A DNA stretch of 64,000 nt from contig JAAMPI010000027.1 of the NCBI GenBank assembly GCA_013054445.1, positions 1-64,000 of the forward strand, in the 5' to 3' direction. This document shows positions 48,173 to 60,009 of this stretch, piece after piece. Under the pieces are notes generated by a model, which saw only the letters and a list, made by a program, of their open reading frames with translations, was not told the origin of the DNA and did not search any database. Source of the DNA: Cudoniella acicularis. Its lineage: Eukaryota; Ascomycota; Leotiomycetes; Helotiales; Helotiaceae. Position 1 is the first letter of the stretch. Every line of letters starts with the position of its first letter. Both the position numbers and the translations under genes were made by a program.

Positions 48173-49915
48173 ATGACCTCTCGACTATCAACCCGGGGCT
48201 TTCGAGCCACGATGTTTACTCGTCGTTCCCTTCTAGGCTCCTTCGGTCCCTCCAATTTCGCCTCCAACAGATCAGTTGGCCGATCGCCTTACTCTCAGAT
48301 TGCAGAGATCCAGCCGATCAGTCTCCCTGTTGTTCGAAACATCCGCGGCAAAGGCAAGGGCTACTACGAAATGTATACTAAGTCGCACATTCCAGGACTC
48401 TTCAAAAGACATGGCGTTTTCCACCTGGACCCAAAACTTTACCTTGCTGCCGCCCATGTTTTCCCCATGAGAAACAACAACTACGTTTGTGATGAATTGA
48501 TTGACTGGTGAGTTTAGTGAAAGTGGTGAATATGCAGCGGTTCCTGAAACGCGATCAATCTGACAATGGTCTCCATACTGATGTTGTGCAGGTCCAATGT
48601 TCCCGATGATCCGATGTTCCAGCTTACATTCCCCCAGCCTGAGATGCTTAATAACGAGAATCTTCGAAAGATGTTGTTAGCTATGGCCGACCCAGCTGCG
48701 AACAAATGCAGCCTGGTCTCAGCCGCAGAAGATATTCGAAGAGGCTTGAATCCTCACCCCGCTGGCCAAAAGAGGCTAAATGTTCCAATTTTGGATGGCG
48801 TTCCCATTGAAGGAATGCAGCACAAATACAAGGAGACGGTTCTATTCTTTCCTTCAGAGGTGAGTACTAATTTGTCCGGAAGTTATATTGGCTCGCATAC
48901 TAATTTTTCTGATAACGATTAGGGCCAATTCTGCCATGCCTACTGTAGCTACTGCTTCCGATGGGCACAATTTACGTCTGTTGGCTCAGACCAGCAGTTC
49001 AAGTCGAGCGATGCGGAAGGCTTGCACGATTATATTGCGTATCATAAATTCGTCAAGGATCTCCTATTCACTGGTGGCGATCCTATGGTTATGCAGGCCA
49101 AGACTTTAAATCGTTATATCACTCCTCTTCTCGAGTCTGAAGAAACCAATCATCTGCAAACCATTCGTATTGGCACAAAGTCTCTCGCATACTGGCCATA
49201 TCGATTCACGACAGATGACGACGCGAAGGACATGCTCAACCTATTCGAGAAGATTGTGAAATCAGGCAAACACTTATCAGTCCAAGCTCATTTCACGCAT
49301 CCTCGGGAATTGAGTACTTCTGTTGTCAAAGAGGCTATGAAGTTGATTCAAATGACCGGAGCTACCATTCGTTGCCAGAGCCCCTTGATCCGGCATGTGA
49401 ATGACTCTGGATCTGTTTGGTCTACCATGTGGAACGAGCAAACCAAGCTAGGTGCCATTCCGTATTACATGTAAGTATTCCAGTTTTATTAGCCCCCATT
49501 TCATCACATAGTAACTAAAGTTCTGAATAGGTTCGTTGAACGCGACACTGGAGCTCATGAATACTTTTCTGTCCCCTTGGCCAGGGCGCTCGAAGTCTTC
49601 AACGAAGCATATTCTAACCTTGCTGGAACCGCACGAACTGTCCGCGGGCCTTCCATGTCTGCAGATCCTGGAAAGATCGGCGTTGTCGCTGTCTCGGAGA
49701 TTGCGGGTGAGAAGGTCTTTGTCTTGAAGTTCCTCCAAGCTCGCAAGCCGAAGTGGGTAAACGAAGTCTTCTATGCCAAGTATGATCCAAACGCCACCTG
49801 GCTCGACGATCTCAAGCCCGCTTTCGGAGAGAAGGAGTGGTTCTACGAGCAAGAGTTTAAGAATTCGGAGAAGCATCTTGATATTGGATCTTCCGGGCAA
49901 ACTTGGACTCTTTGA
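48173..49915 (+). CDS. KamA-family radical SAM protein (lysine 2,3-aminomutase-like), probably mitochondrial
   Basis: Four exons, 48173-48507, 48592-48859, 48923-49470 and 49531-49915, give 511 residues. The radical SAM Fe-S motif CxxxCxxC is seen as CHAYCSYC at 205-212. It is preceded by the family's KYKETVLFFPSEGQF and followed by FTGGDPMVM, TIRIGTKSLAYWPYRFT, VQAHFTHPRELS and RCQSPLIRHVND. The family normally also binds PLP. The N-terminus is rich in Arg and Ser with no acids (TSRLSTRGFRATMFTRRSLL), a good mitochondrial presequence. KamA proteins are best known from bacteria, where they interconvert alpha- and beta-lysine; fungal homologues exist but their substrate is unclear to me. All introns are canonical and the frame is intact. 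Its [4Fe-4S] cluster would depend on the ISD11/Nfs1 machinery encoded 31 kb away; that is only a thematic link. Confidence 0.92.
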
Positions 49916-51242
49916 ATGTATTTTTGGGTGACTCGCCTGACAAATTAGCGTTGGGGTTGTTGGCAAGCTGCTACTTTTTGCATTCCGAGGTGCATTGGGA
50001 TTTTGCGACTTCACCATTAGCCAGGGAGGGTGATGGATTCTTGGTCCAGCATCGCCTTTTGGTTAATTTTAGAGCACCGATAGAAATTGCAATCGAATCG
50101 TATTCAAGCCATGCCTGTTTCATCTATGTGCTGCGTTATTTCTTTCTAGCAAATTCTCCGTTATCTTCCTTCCATGAACTCCATAGATACTGTTTTTGTC
50201 CTTACCCGGTACCCAAGCTGCTGCTACCGCTGTGTGCTGTATTAAGTTTCTTTTCTTTCTAGGACAATTCAACTTTCACAATACTCTCCAATTTCCTCAA
50301 CGGCTTGGAGTTTACCTGCAGCAAACACTTCTGACTACCTTTTGAGACGAATGGCATAGTTAATAAATGGTCTCTAAGTCTCTGGTGCTACACCCCGGAA
50401 TGTGAATCTTTTGTCTTGCCAGTGAATTAAAACTAAACAAGTACGTACCTTAAGTTTAAGCTTATAGTATGTCCTACTAGATTGAGTTCGCAACATAATA
50501 ACTCAGATCAAGTGCTAGTCGGAACGACCTACTCTGATCCCGCAGGGGCAGCGGGCACTAGGCCTGCTTCATAGAATCCGGAAAGTCAGATCGGGACAAC
50601 CTAATCGCTTCTTTTTAATAAATATTTTTGCTTATTTTGTTTTCTAAGTTCATTTTCGCATGCTCAATTTGTTGTTTTGGCTGCTTGGTAACCAACCAAT
50701 CTACCAATCAATGAACGGAGGGACTGCATTCGTCTTCTTTCGGCTGCTTACTAGAAACGGAGCGAGCAAACTCTTCACCTACTACACTCAGCAGGGTTAG
50801 GCATGGAGCGAAACTCTCTTTGGTTCGCAATGTGATTCCTGAAGAAGAAGTTGCAAGCAAGCACACTGTCTGGTCCTAGGCGTACGGAAGAAATCCAGTC
50901 AGGGGCCGGAATTGATGCTGGATCTCCGGCAAAAAATCTTTAAATGTAAAAGGGAAGGTTCAAAGAGTCTTAGAGGTACGGTAGGAGCCGCTTGGCAAAG
51001 AGTATTTATTTAGGCTTGCTTTACCCAATGGCCATCAAGAAACGGGTTGCGTTGTTTAGAAAGATCGGATTTTGACTATCTCCAACTCCAAAATTCCCGG
51101 GTTTACACCCAATGAAGTAGCCGGTGTCATACATACACAATTTGTCATTCCTCGTCAATCTCCCCTCAAAAGCCATGTCTCATACTTGATAGTGGGTATT
51201 TGCCATCGCCCTCCCAGCCATAAGCCATCGTCATCAATCATT
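49916..51242. other. Intergenic region
   Basis: 1.3 kb with no gene recognised, between the 3' ends of two convergent genes. Confidence 0.5.
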
Positions 51243-52736
51243 TCAAACATCATATTTTTCCTGATCTTTCTTTTTCCTCCAATACCCTCCAGTCAACAGA
51301 TACTTGAATCCCAGCCATGGTGTATTCACGGGACTCTCAGGGCCGGTATAAACGAACACATCATATAAGAAGCCACCGAAAATACATCCGCAAAAAGGAG
51401 CTACCATCGGGATCCAAAAATAGTAACCGCCTGCACTCCATACTTCGTGACCGTACCCGAGGATATAGGACATCAAGCGGGGACCGAAATCTCGGGCAAT
51501 GTTGATGGCGTAGCCTGTCTCCCAGCTGTGTAATGTTAGCGTTTGGCTCCCAAACAAAGGAAGAAAAGAAGAGAAGAGGAGGGAAAACATACCCAAAACA
51601 AGCACCAAGTCCGAAAATCAAGAACAATAGTGCAAGAGGGAAAAGCATCCCAGCTCCACTCTTTCCCATGGCTCCTGGGTTCGAATCGTCCTTCAATGCA
51701 AAAATAACAAACATTAATATCGTACTGGCAATGAATTCGCTGAAAAACTGGCTGGCCTTGGTCAAAAATGTCTGTGGGTAGGTGCAGAATATTCCTGCCG
51801 TAGCGGTAGCGCTGGGTGGAACAGTTCGGATCCCATAGCCCTCGATTTGATTTATTGGATTGATGTAACTTGCGTAGACAACACCCGAAGCACAAAATCC
51901 GCCCAGGATCTGAGCAATGGCATATATAGGGAACCGTCTCCAAGGTAGCTTCCGGTATAAACAGAAGCAGAACGCAACAGCAGGATTGAGAAAACCTCCA
52001 GAATCGCCAGCCACATAAATTCCAAGCATGACGCCGAGACCCCAGCTGCAGATATTGTTAGTAAATTCAACAAACATGCCATGCCATATTCACTGGTGAA
52101 GACCACTTACCCCCAGTTTATGCTTTGATACGCCCCAAATCCATTTCCTCCCGGAGCTGATCTCTCTCCCGTGCTCAGCAAGACCTGAGCCACACTTCCG
52201 TCACCAAATAGGACCATGACAAAAGTCCCGAAGAACTCAGCAAATGGTTCCCTTAAGATGACCCTCACGGCACTCCATGTCAAGTGGTGATGAACTTCAT
52301 GTCCGTCCAAGATCGGGGGTTCAGGCTCCAAACCTATTCGTGTTCGTATTGTCGAAAGTGTAGTTTCTCGTTCTGTCTCACTTTTGGTTTTTCTTGATGT
52401 AATTGTTCCATTCGTGCTAGCAGTCGGCAGGGTGTTCAATGCGTACTCTTGATGTTGCGGTATCGTTGGACTTCGAGCGTGTTCACGATGCTCGAAATGT
52501 CCGTAATGGGGGCTTGTTGAAGAATGTCTTTGAATTGAGGGTCCGGCACCAACGGCGTTTGCGGCTTTCTCCTCGTGTTCTTTGTATGCGATATTTGAGT
52601 TTTTTATAGAGTCATTGGGATCTTTTAGCCCGGGGCCTTGACTGCATTGCCCTCGATCGTGGTGGTTCATATTTGCCCAGTCCTTTCTTTTAGGACTCGG
52701 GTCAGCGGAATATGCTGTATCTGAGGACGAAGACAT
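51243..52736 (-). CDS. Aquaglyceroporin (MIP family) with long N-terminal tail
   Basis: Membrane channel for glycerol and/or water. Three exons, 52736-52111, 52045-51593 and 51525-51243, give 453 residues. The first ~185 residues are hydrophilic and Ser/His/Glu-rich, a cytoplasmic regulatory-type tail. The MIP fold starts at [22 protein letters not shown]. Loop B has a canonical NPA ([10 protein letters not shown]). Loop E reads [13 protein letters not shown], so the second NPA is NIA, while the Arg and the Asp (RD) of the glycerol-type channels are kept. Fps1-like and some other fungal aquaglyceroporins also vary here (NLA). Introns are GTAAGT..GCAG (65 nt) and GTATGT..ACAG (67 nt). The downstream helices end in [21 protein letters not shown] and a short basic tail. 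The gene is intact. Confidence 0.93.
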
Positions 52737-54121
52737 TTGCAAAATGTTCTATTATGAGTAACAGTAAAATATTGCCCAAATAATGTCAAAATAAAATAGG
52801 GGCCTAGGAGAAATATAGAAGAGAATGAGAGATGCTTCTCAGGAAGTTTCAGGAAGACTTTTGGTTTTGTATTGTACTCTATCAGCGATGCAGAGGCCGT
52901 ATAACAGCGTAAGATCGAGCGTCATCGTGCAACCACCCACACAGTGCCAAGTGCATGGCGCAGAGCTTGCCCAGAAAAGAGTAAGGGTGACAGAAAGAGC
53001 CGCACTTCTCCCCCAATCGTGTCTCTTGGATGCACCGGATCGAGGCTGACGTGCGGGCCTCCTTCTAAAGGGGGCACGGAAGCAGAGTGGATGAAGAAAC
53101 CGAGCCGACAGTCTTTATATCTGTATGGCTGGAGAATTTTATCGTGCGAGAACCAGTGAGGGGTTTTGTTGAGATCCTCAATTATGGCACTGAGTAGGCT
53201 TCTCAAGACTCGACAGAATTCGGGGTTGTTTTACTACCCAAAGTCACCGACCCTAAAGAGACGCAGACACTAGATGACGAAACGGCAGACTGGTGCTCAC
53301 TTCTGACTGTATTTAAGTCCGGAGGAAGCATTCTGAAGTTCCCGATCAGTTCGGACATCTGTCCGGGAGCCGAGTACAGGAAAAGCTAACGAGTATGCAG
53401 AGTAGGTGGTGTGGACAAGGTTCTGGGCAAGTCTATGATGCGGGGCGAACGCTCTTGGGAAGAGTGGCGCGCATAAGCGATAGACTGAGTGCCCATGGGG
53501 AAAAGCGGAGAGACGGGAGGAGATCGTAGACTGCATGCGCGATGTGGCCAAGATCGACACGGCCTCTGACGACAGCTCAAGAACACCAAACGCGGCACTC
53601 TTAATTATAAGCGGCTAGGACCGTTTCGACAATGATTCCGATCACATGGGATTCTAAAAGTCTGCATCCACAAATAGGGGGGGCTTCGGCAATTTGACTA
53701 GGTTGGTGTTCCTGCCGCCTTGCTACGGCGTCGGGTGTCGATGAAAAGCAAAGTGATCTCGTAGAGAAGTCTCTCATCGTTGTTTGAGTATATTCGGTAG
53801 ACGCCGAGAATTGTTTTGGGTGTAATAGACGGCATAGCAAAATGCGAGGCCGAGAAAATCGTGACAATTAGGTTTGTGTATGCAAGAGCCGTGTTAGAAG
53901 CTGGATTTGACATCGGTCACGAGCTTTTTCACACGGAGCTGTTAAGATATCGATACAACTATCCTAGTTGAGAATATGCACCAAATATTTTCCCAGGTAT
54001 CCTGGCTAGGATTGTTAGGTATGTGCGTAGACATGTCCGAGGATGTTGAATTCGGGTTGGAAGAAAGGTTGCTTGCAGTCCAGTCGCAGTTCTCCTCGGG
54101 TGCATTTCGCATCCCGGGAGT
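52737..54121. other. Intergenic region
   Basis: 1.4 kb with no recognised gene. It carries the aquaglyceroporin promoter at the left and the phosphopantetheinyl transferase 3' flank at the right. Confidence 0.5.
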
Positions 54122-55281
54122 TTAAGAGCTCGATTCTGCAACCGTAAGGATATCGGTGTCAAGATCCAATTGCCGCCATTTCCCCATCGCTGTTTGAGGT
54201 CGTTCGGCCGCATTGCTTGCTCTGACTGCTCCACCAACCATATATGCCATTCCTAAAGCGGACAACTCCATTTCCACATCAATAACAGGCCGTCCTTTGA
54301 AGATGATGTTGAAATCCTGGAATGTTGCCCCCTCCTCAAGCGACGCACTGTCCTCTATGTTTTTCTTCGCGATGGGAACCTGAATGTCCAAAATTTCTAG
54401 CTCTTTCAACCACGGAGCAAGTAAAGCTTCCCCTGTCATCTTAACGTATGCCTCTCGCAAGCACCACATTGCATAAAATCGTCGTAATTTCGCATCAATA
54501 ACCAAATTGCTGTCGATCTCGACCTTCTCTTCCTCGCCGTCAGGGCCCTTGCTGACCTTCACGTGGACCTTTGTATTTCTTCTCTGACACCTCGATAGCG
54601 TATCTCTGCCATATCCAGCTATGTGTATGCCGTCGAGTCCCAAATCTCTCTCACTGACAGGCCCTAATTTCATGAGATTCAGTTCGCTCTCAGCAAACAC
54701 ATCCCCATGCATATCAACCCAGTCAAAAAACCCATCTTTCTCAATACTCTCGTAATCTCTGCTTAATCTTTCGTTGGCACAAACAACATCTGTGCCAACA
54801 TCCACATGACCCTGGAACCCAATAGCAGCGATCAGGCTCACAATTCCGGCTTGATGGCTGACATTGAAATCAATGGGCACGTGATTTGGACTGGTGGAAG
54901 GTGGGATGAAACATGGTTTCCCATTTGTGCCGCGGGATATGGTGCTTTGTGACCAGGGCACATTGCAGTATTTGGTGATGATGAGATGTTTGAGAAGATG
55001 GGAGACGAGGCTCATTTTGGCATCTCTGACATGATAATATTTCAAGACGGAGACTTGTTCGGACTCGGGGAGAAGGGCCAAGGGACGAGAAGCCTAAAAC
55101 CCGTCAGCTCTTTCAGAGTGGAGAAAATGAGTAGGCGAGATTCTGAAATCCTTACAACAGTCTTGAGTTCCAGTACTTCATTCCGGGTCTTGGACTTTTT
55201 TGGCACTGGCCATAGAGGTCGAGTATCGACAAGCCATTGTACGATCCTCGGCCCAGGGCCGTCCTCTGATGCCGAAGCCAT
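54122..55281 (-). CDS. 4'-phosphopantetheinyl transferase (Sfp/NpgA type)
   Basis: Moves the 4'-phosphopantetheine arm from CoA to carrier domains of polyketide synthases, non-ribosomal peptide synthetases and alpha-aminoadipate reductase. Two exons, 55281-55156 and 55093-54122, joined in phase 0 over a 62-nt intron (GTAAGG..TTTTAG), give 365 residues. N-terminal: RIVQWLVDTRPLWP. Core motifs: NGKPCF, FNVSHQ (His ~122), GHVDVGTDVV (magnesium-binding Asp ~144) and the signature WCLREAYVK (252-260; a variant of the usual W-x-x-K-E-A). The length and the insert between motifs fit the A. nidulans NpgA class, usually single-copy and essential for lysine and secondary metabolites. Upstream, in the same direction, lies an O-methyltransferase 327 nt away. 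Confidence 0.92.
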
Positions 55282-55607
55282 AATAATAGCGTGACAGAAG
55301 GTTGTGGCGATGAAGGATGAGAGACACTCAAGACATTTTAATTGTGGAGCAATGTTGTGAGATGTCTTCGGGCGATGAAGTCGATTCCCCAAAGCAAACA
55401 CAAATTTACGCGACGTGTCACCCACGTGACTATCGATTCAAACACTGAATCTCAAGTGATATTGAGCACCAAGAATCACGGAATTTGTTCTCAAATGTGT
55501 CCTTAAATTTGTTTCATGATAAATTCAACGCTAAGGCCAAAGACTACGGTGCAATCAGGCCACGAATCACTATTCTAATAATCTAATTCTCTTCCCTCTA
55601 AAACCCA
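55282..55607. other. Short spacer between tandem genes
   Basis: 326 nt: O-methyltransferase 3' end and transferase promoter. ACGGTGCAAT at 55546-55555 differs by one base from the decamer upstream of PAPS reductase. Confidence 0.5.
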
Positions 55608-57031
55608 TCACTTCAAGCGACATTCAATGACCGTCTGATCTCCAGCTTTCGAGATCCATACCTTTACTAAGGTTAAGCCCACCGAGTCAAGCAAATCCGA
55701 GAACTCTGTTGCAGTCCTTTCTTTTCCTCCAATGCAGAACATGATGATATCCAACATATACAGGTATTTGTTAGCTCCAGCTTTCACGGGAATCACCATT
55801 TCTCCAATCAAAAGTGTCGAGTCTTTTGCCATTGCATTTGCCGTATTCTGGAGAATAATCTTGGCCTGGATGTTTTGCCAGTTATGTAGGATGCGACGAA
55901 GATAATAGATATGGGCGCCTGTCCGTGAATTAGCTTTGTCTTGCGATTGATGGAAGAACATGGAATTACCTTTGATGGGTTGCGGCTGGAAGAAGTCATG
56001 AGGCATTTTCTCGATGACCTTTAGCTCTGCATTTGAAATAGAGTCCAGGACGGGTTTCCTGTCTTGCAAAATCCATTTTCCTAATGCTGGAGTCACTTTA
56101 TCCCCAAGCTCATCCATAATCGAGATCAGACTCTGGCCTCGTCCACCGCCAATATCAACAATAAACGCTCTCTCCCCAGCCGCGTTGTCGATCTTTTCTA
56201 CGAGCGACGCCAGAGGGTAAAGACCTAGAATGCGATGTGCGGCCTCTTTCGTCACCATTCCTTTGTCGAATCTCGCAAGGCGATGTGGCTGCTCTGACAC
56301 GATTTCGTAAAAGTTCTTTCCTTCTTGATCATTAGCCCAGGCGAATGGGGATGTTTTTGCGCTGTATATGGCGGATCCATCGTGGGTTGCGAGATAATCT
56401 GGTATTCGCGCTGCTACAGGTGCCATTTCTTCCATGCTAAAGGAGTTAATATGAATCCCGGAGATACTGAGAAGGGAGTGTATACAGGAAAGTGAAGAAG
56501 TCAATCTCAGATCTTTCGATGTAGACTAACGAGAATTTGGTATGCGTGTATTCGTTTTCACCAACAGAATCAAAGATTCCATATGCAGCAAGTTGTCTCA
56601 TCATCCGAACTGGAATTATCATTTGTTAGACATTGCAACTCCAAATAAGGGAGACATATACTGAAAACTAACTAAGTATCTCCTCCTCGACTTTCAAAAT
56701 TGAAGCGAGCTCCTTGGCAGTAATACTGCCATCTCGGGGAATATGGTTTAGAGCCTCTAACTTGAGAACAGCTCGTAGTGCTGCAGTTCCTGTAAACTGG
56801 AAGTATAAAACATGTCAAACCGATGGGACCTTTAGTTGAGATTGGAAAAGTACGTACATTGGTGAGATGTCTATACATTGCTAGTATAGGATCATCCAGC
56901 TGATGGTGTATCTCCTCTATCTTTCCTAAAAGTGACAGTCGTGTGGAATCGTCTAGCTCATCTAGATTAGTTGATTTGGCAGCTGCAAGTAGCGCCTCTA
57001 AATCTGCGATAATTTTCGAACTAGAAGACAT
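55608..57031 (-). CDS. SAM-dependent O-methyltransferase (COMT type)
   Basis: Methylates a hydroxyl on a small aromatic, typically a polyketide-derived compound. Five exons: 57031-56858, 56796-56673, 56609-56531, 56436-55970 and 55918-55608, 384 residues, the normal length. The 51-nt intron at 55919-55969 (GTAATT..ACAG, GCTAATT branch) is a multiple of three with no stop and is easily missed. Its removal restores the HDFFQPQPIKGAHIYYLRRILHNW continuity. The N-terminal half is the dimerisation/winged-helix domain (FTGTAALRAVLKLEALNHIP). The SAM site is FIVDIGGGRGQSL. The catalytic His is in RRILHNW. The C-terminal end is ERTATEFSDLLDSVGL. No polyketide or peptide synthase lies in this window, so the pathway is unknown. 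The tandem position with the phosphopantetheinyl transferase hints at secondary metabolism but may be chance. Confidence 0.9.
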
Positions 57032-57800
57032 CCTGCTTGCTTTTAGATGAGTAGCGAAACGGTCGCACAACTTGGTTTGTCGTGAAGTGGGATGTTGAGG
57101 GGTAATCCTGGAGCTTACGGAGCTACCCCGCGACAGCCGTTCAAAAGGTGGGGCAAATCCTCCGGTGGCGGTGAATTCCGGACTCATTCAGTCTGATTGG
57201 CACCAGGATGGTAGAAAAAGGGGGCACGCGTGTAATGTTGAACACATACGTCCGACTTCGGACTTTCCTCATAGTGAATCAACAACGATATATTCAATAT
57301 ATGTTGGTTGTACATTTTCACTCCATAATCGAAAATTAAATTAAACAGGGGAAAAGAAGCTCAACTTCAATGGTACAGAAGTTGTCGGTCAATAGAAAAT
57401 CTCTTTTAAGTCAAACAGCTTCTAGTAGGACTTCGCGGCAACAACTTTGCAACGAAAGTTGCACAATTTTAGCACTTGCTAAATGAAACAAAGAATTGTG
57501 GCAATCCTTTTTCTCATAACAATATTCTATTGTAGTATCTTCAAAGAAAGACAAAGCCTCACTGTAAATTTAATCATAACAAGGATGCTGTTTCTATAGC
57601 CCTTTGAAGACAGTCTTCTGTCTATCAGAAGTTGAACAATTCTTCTCGCTGGAAACAGCAATGTTGAGAAAATTTAGAAATTTTCCAAGTAATATTTCGA
57701 AATCGATTATTTGAAAAACTGGTCCTCGAGTAAAACAAACATAAAATTATAAACAATTAAATATCACTAACAATTGCCCGTATAAACAGCAGGAACAACC
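57032..57800. other. Intergenic region
   Basis: Promoter of the O-methyltransferase, followed by AT-rich DNA. No gene seen. Confidence 0.5.
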
Positions 57801-58297
57801 ATGACAACAAACAGTAGAGTAAACCCCCAATTACAGGAAAATCCATGCAAGGAAATCCCCGAAAGTGTTAAAATTTTCCATACAGCACCGCTTTTCGAGT
57901 TTCAAGGAAGCTGCGTGCTAATCGCACTGAGCAGCGCAGATGCCATTCGCTGGAGACAAGCAAATGCCAACCATATCGGAGCAAGAAAGCAAAGGGGCTT
58001 GTTCAGGTGGAAATTTCAACCGGAGAGGGAACCTTGATCGAAGTCGAGGATTGCGAGGAGGAACATCCGCTTGAAAAGGTAGACAAATATGACAACGATG
58101 GTTACTACTCAAAGGTAAGATTTACCTGGGAGAAAGACGCGATCCTGGTCTTCGTGCAAGAGGAGAATGCGATAAAGTTGTGGAACGGGCCACAATCTGT
58201 GGAGGAGCTCGTATCTCAGTATGAAGAAAAGCAATATCCGAGAGCTTCAATAATGGCGGATGGCCGTGTGGCGATTGTGAGAGAAGCTGTAAATTAG
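57801..58297 (+). CDS. Small hypothetical protein, frame broken or oddly spliced
   Basis: Two open pieces look like one gene: ATG at 57801 (VKIFHTAPLFEFQGSCVLIALSS) and a second frame ending at the TAG at 58295 (KGLVQVEISTGEGTLIEVED, FTWEKDAILVFVQEENAIKLW). They join either by one missing base near 57979-57996, giving 165 residues, or by a 71-nt intron (57915-57985) with a weak GTGCTA donor and CAAG acceptor, giving 141 residues. The second part is acidic and strand-rich. I recognise no family. Whether it is a real gene is uncertain. Confidence 0.4.
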
Positions 58298-59111
58298 CTT
58301 TCAAACACTTCACCAGAAAGGTGGGAGGAATTGCCAAACGAGTAAATTAACTCTAAATTCGAATCTAGTTGATCTTGATTAAAATGATAATTTGCCCAAA
58401 CTGAAACGTGTAAGAGTTATTGAGGATGCTTGTGATTTGATGCTGTTGTGATTGATAATATGGAACAAAAAGAAAGGGGCAAGTGAAGGGTGAAATCGGA
58501 CTCCATTCCGGGCGGGCGTTCATTCGTTCCTTGGTATGACCAAGCAACCTGGAAATACGCGAGGGCGGGAAACCGCTAAGCCCAGTCTAGATGTCCCCAG
58601 CTATTGTGCAATCTGAACGCATCTCTCGGTCGCCGTGAATAAATTGCTGCATTTTAATTAGTCAACAAGCGTTGCAAACTTCGGAGTAGATCTAGTTCCG
58701 ATCCGATTTTTACTCCAGGATTTCAGAATTGAGAGCTTCAGAGCTTCAAGCCAAAACCCACTACGGAGCGTACTGTGCTTACTAATTATCCCTCCGCGGT
58801 TTCAAAGTACTCGAGTGTCTTGCGCCGGCGACTTTCTTTGTGAGGCGCTTTATGTCTCCGACTTCATTAGTTGGTTTTGTCAGCCAACATTGATCAGACT
58901 TCGTAGCACTGATTGAGAAGCGCAATAGCATCACCGCATGCGTCAGTCTGTCGCCTTCTTGCTCTTGTTCATGCATATATAAGTTCAGTATCCTGCTCCT
59001 TTCCCCCGGCTTGTGCTGCTAATCTGCCTTAACCACCAGGATTTCAAAGTATCTCCAATCACCCCACATCACCAGACCACACGACCACAACCACTCAATC
59101 AAACAACAAAC
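58298..59111. other. Intergenic region and NmrA-like promoter
   Basis: No gene seen. TATATAAG at 58976-58983 lies ~130 bp before the NmrA-like ATG. Confidence 0.5.
58976..58983 (+). promoter_or_regulatory. TATA box of the NmrA-like gene
   Basis: TATATAAG about 130 bp upstream of the ATG at 59112, on the coding strand. Confidence 0.6.
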
Positions 59112-60009
59112 ATGACAACTAGAAAACTTCTTGTTACTGGCGCAACTGGCAAGCAAGGCGGTGCCGTTGTCGAAGCCCTCCGCGCAAACTCTGCCAACTT
59201 CCAAATCCTCGCCCTTACTCGCAATGCCTCATCTGCGAAAGCCAAAGCCCTCGCCGCTCAGCCAAACGTCACCGTTGTTGAAGGAGACTCAACAGACCCA
59301 GCATCCATCTTCGAAGCCCACAAGCCGATATATGGCGTATTCAGTGTCACAACCTTCACGGACAAAAAAGATCACTGAAGAGAAGCAAGCTTTTGGTCTC
59401 GTCGACGAATCAATCAAAAATAATGTTGAACACTTTGTTTTTACCTCTGTAGACAGAGGCGGACCGGGGGTCAGTGAAAAAAACCCTACAGATATCCCAC
59501 ATTTCCTGGCAAAACACAAAATTGAGGAGTATCTAAAGGATCAGATCAAGGCAAAGGGATCGAAGATGCAATACACGATACTGAGACCAGTGGCTTTTAT
59601 GGACAATCTTACCAATGACTTCATGGGTAAGGGGTTTGCTTCTATGTGGGGTGGTGTTGGCTCGAAACCGCTCCAGCTTATCTCAACAAGGGACATCGGG
59701 CTATTTTCCGCGAGAGCCTTTCAGCATCCAGCCCAATACAAAAACAAAGCGGTCTCTCTTGCCGGAGACGAGCTGAACTTGACACAAGCGAAGAAAGTTT
59801 TCAAAGACACACTTGGATACGATATGCCGGAGACATGGGGGTTTGTCGGCAGTGGACTCAAGTGGATGATCTCTGAATTGGGAACAATGTTCAAGTGGTT
59901 CGCAGATCAAGGCTACGGAGCCGACATTGCTTCCTTGAAGAAGGAGGAGCCAAAGCTGCAGAACTTCAGCGAATGGCTTGCGGAAACGAGTACTTTCAAA
60001 AAACAGTAG
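59112..60009 (+). pseudogene. NmrA-like NAD(P)-binding protein, split by a one-base frameshift
   Basis: Atypical short-chain dehydrogenase of the NmrA/HSCARG group; such proteins sense NAD(P) state or act as reductases. It starts MTTRKLLVTGATGKQGGAVV with the GxxGxxG dinucleotide motif at ~10-16. The first frame runs to VFSVTTFTDKK and stops at 59378. The next frame takes over exactly there (ITEEKQAFGLVDESIKNN, FVFTSVDRGG, YTILRPVAFMDN) and ends at 60009. The shift lies in the six-A run at 59364-59369; with five A the frame would be whole (298 residues). A 34-nt intron could not do this without removing the conserved strand. The coding sequence is otherwise clean, so this is either a very young lesion or an assembly indel. 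Confidence 0.8.

Noticed and set aside
51670..51690. GGTTCGAATC resembling a tRNA B-box
   Set aside because: It lies inside an aquaglyceroporin exon with no A-box upstream.
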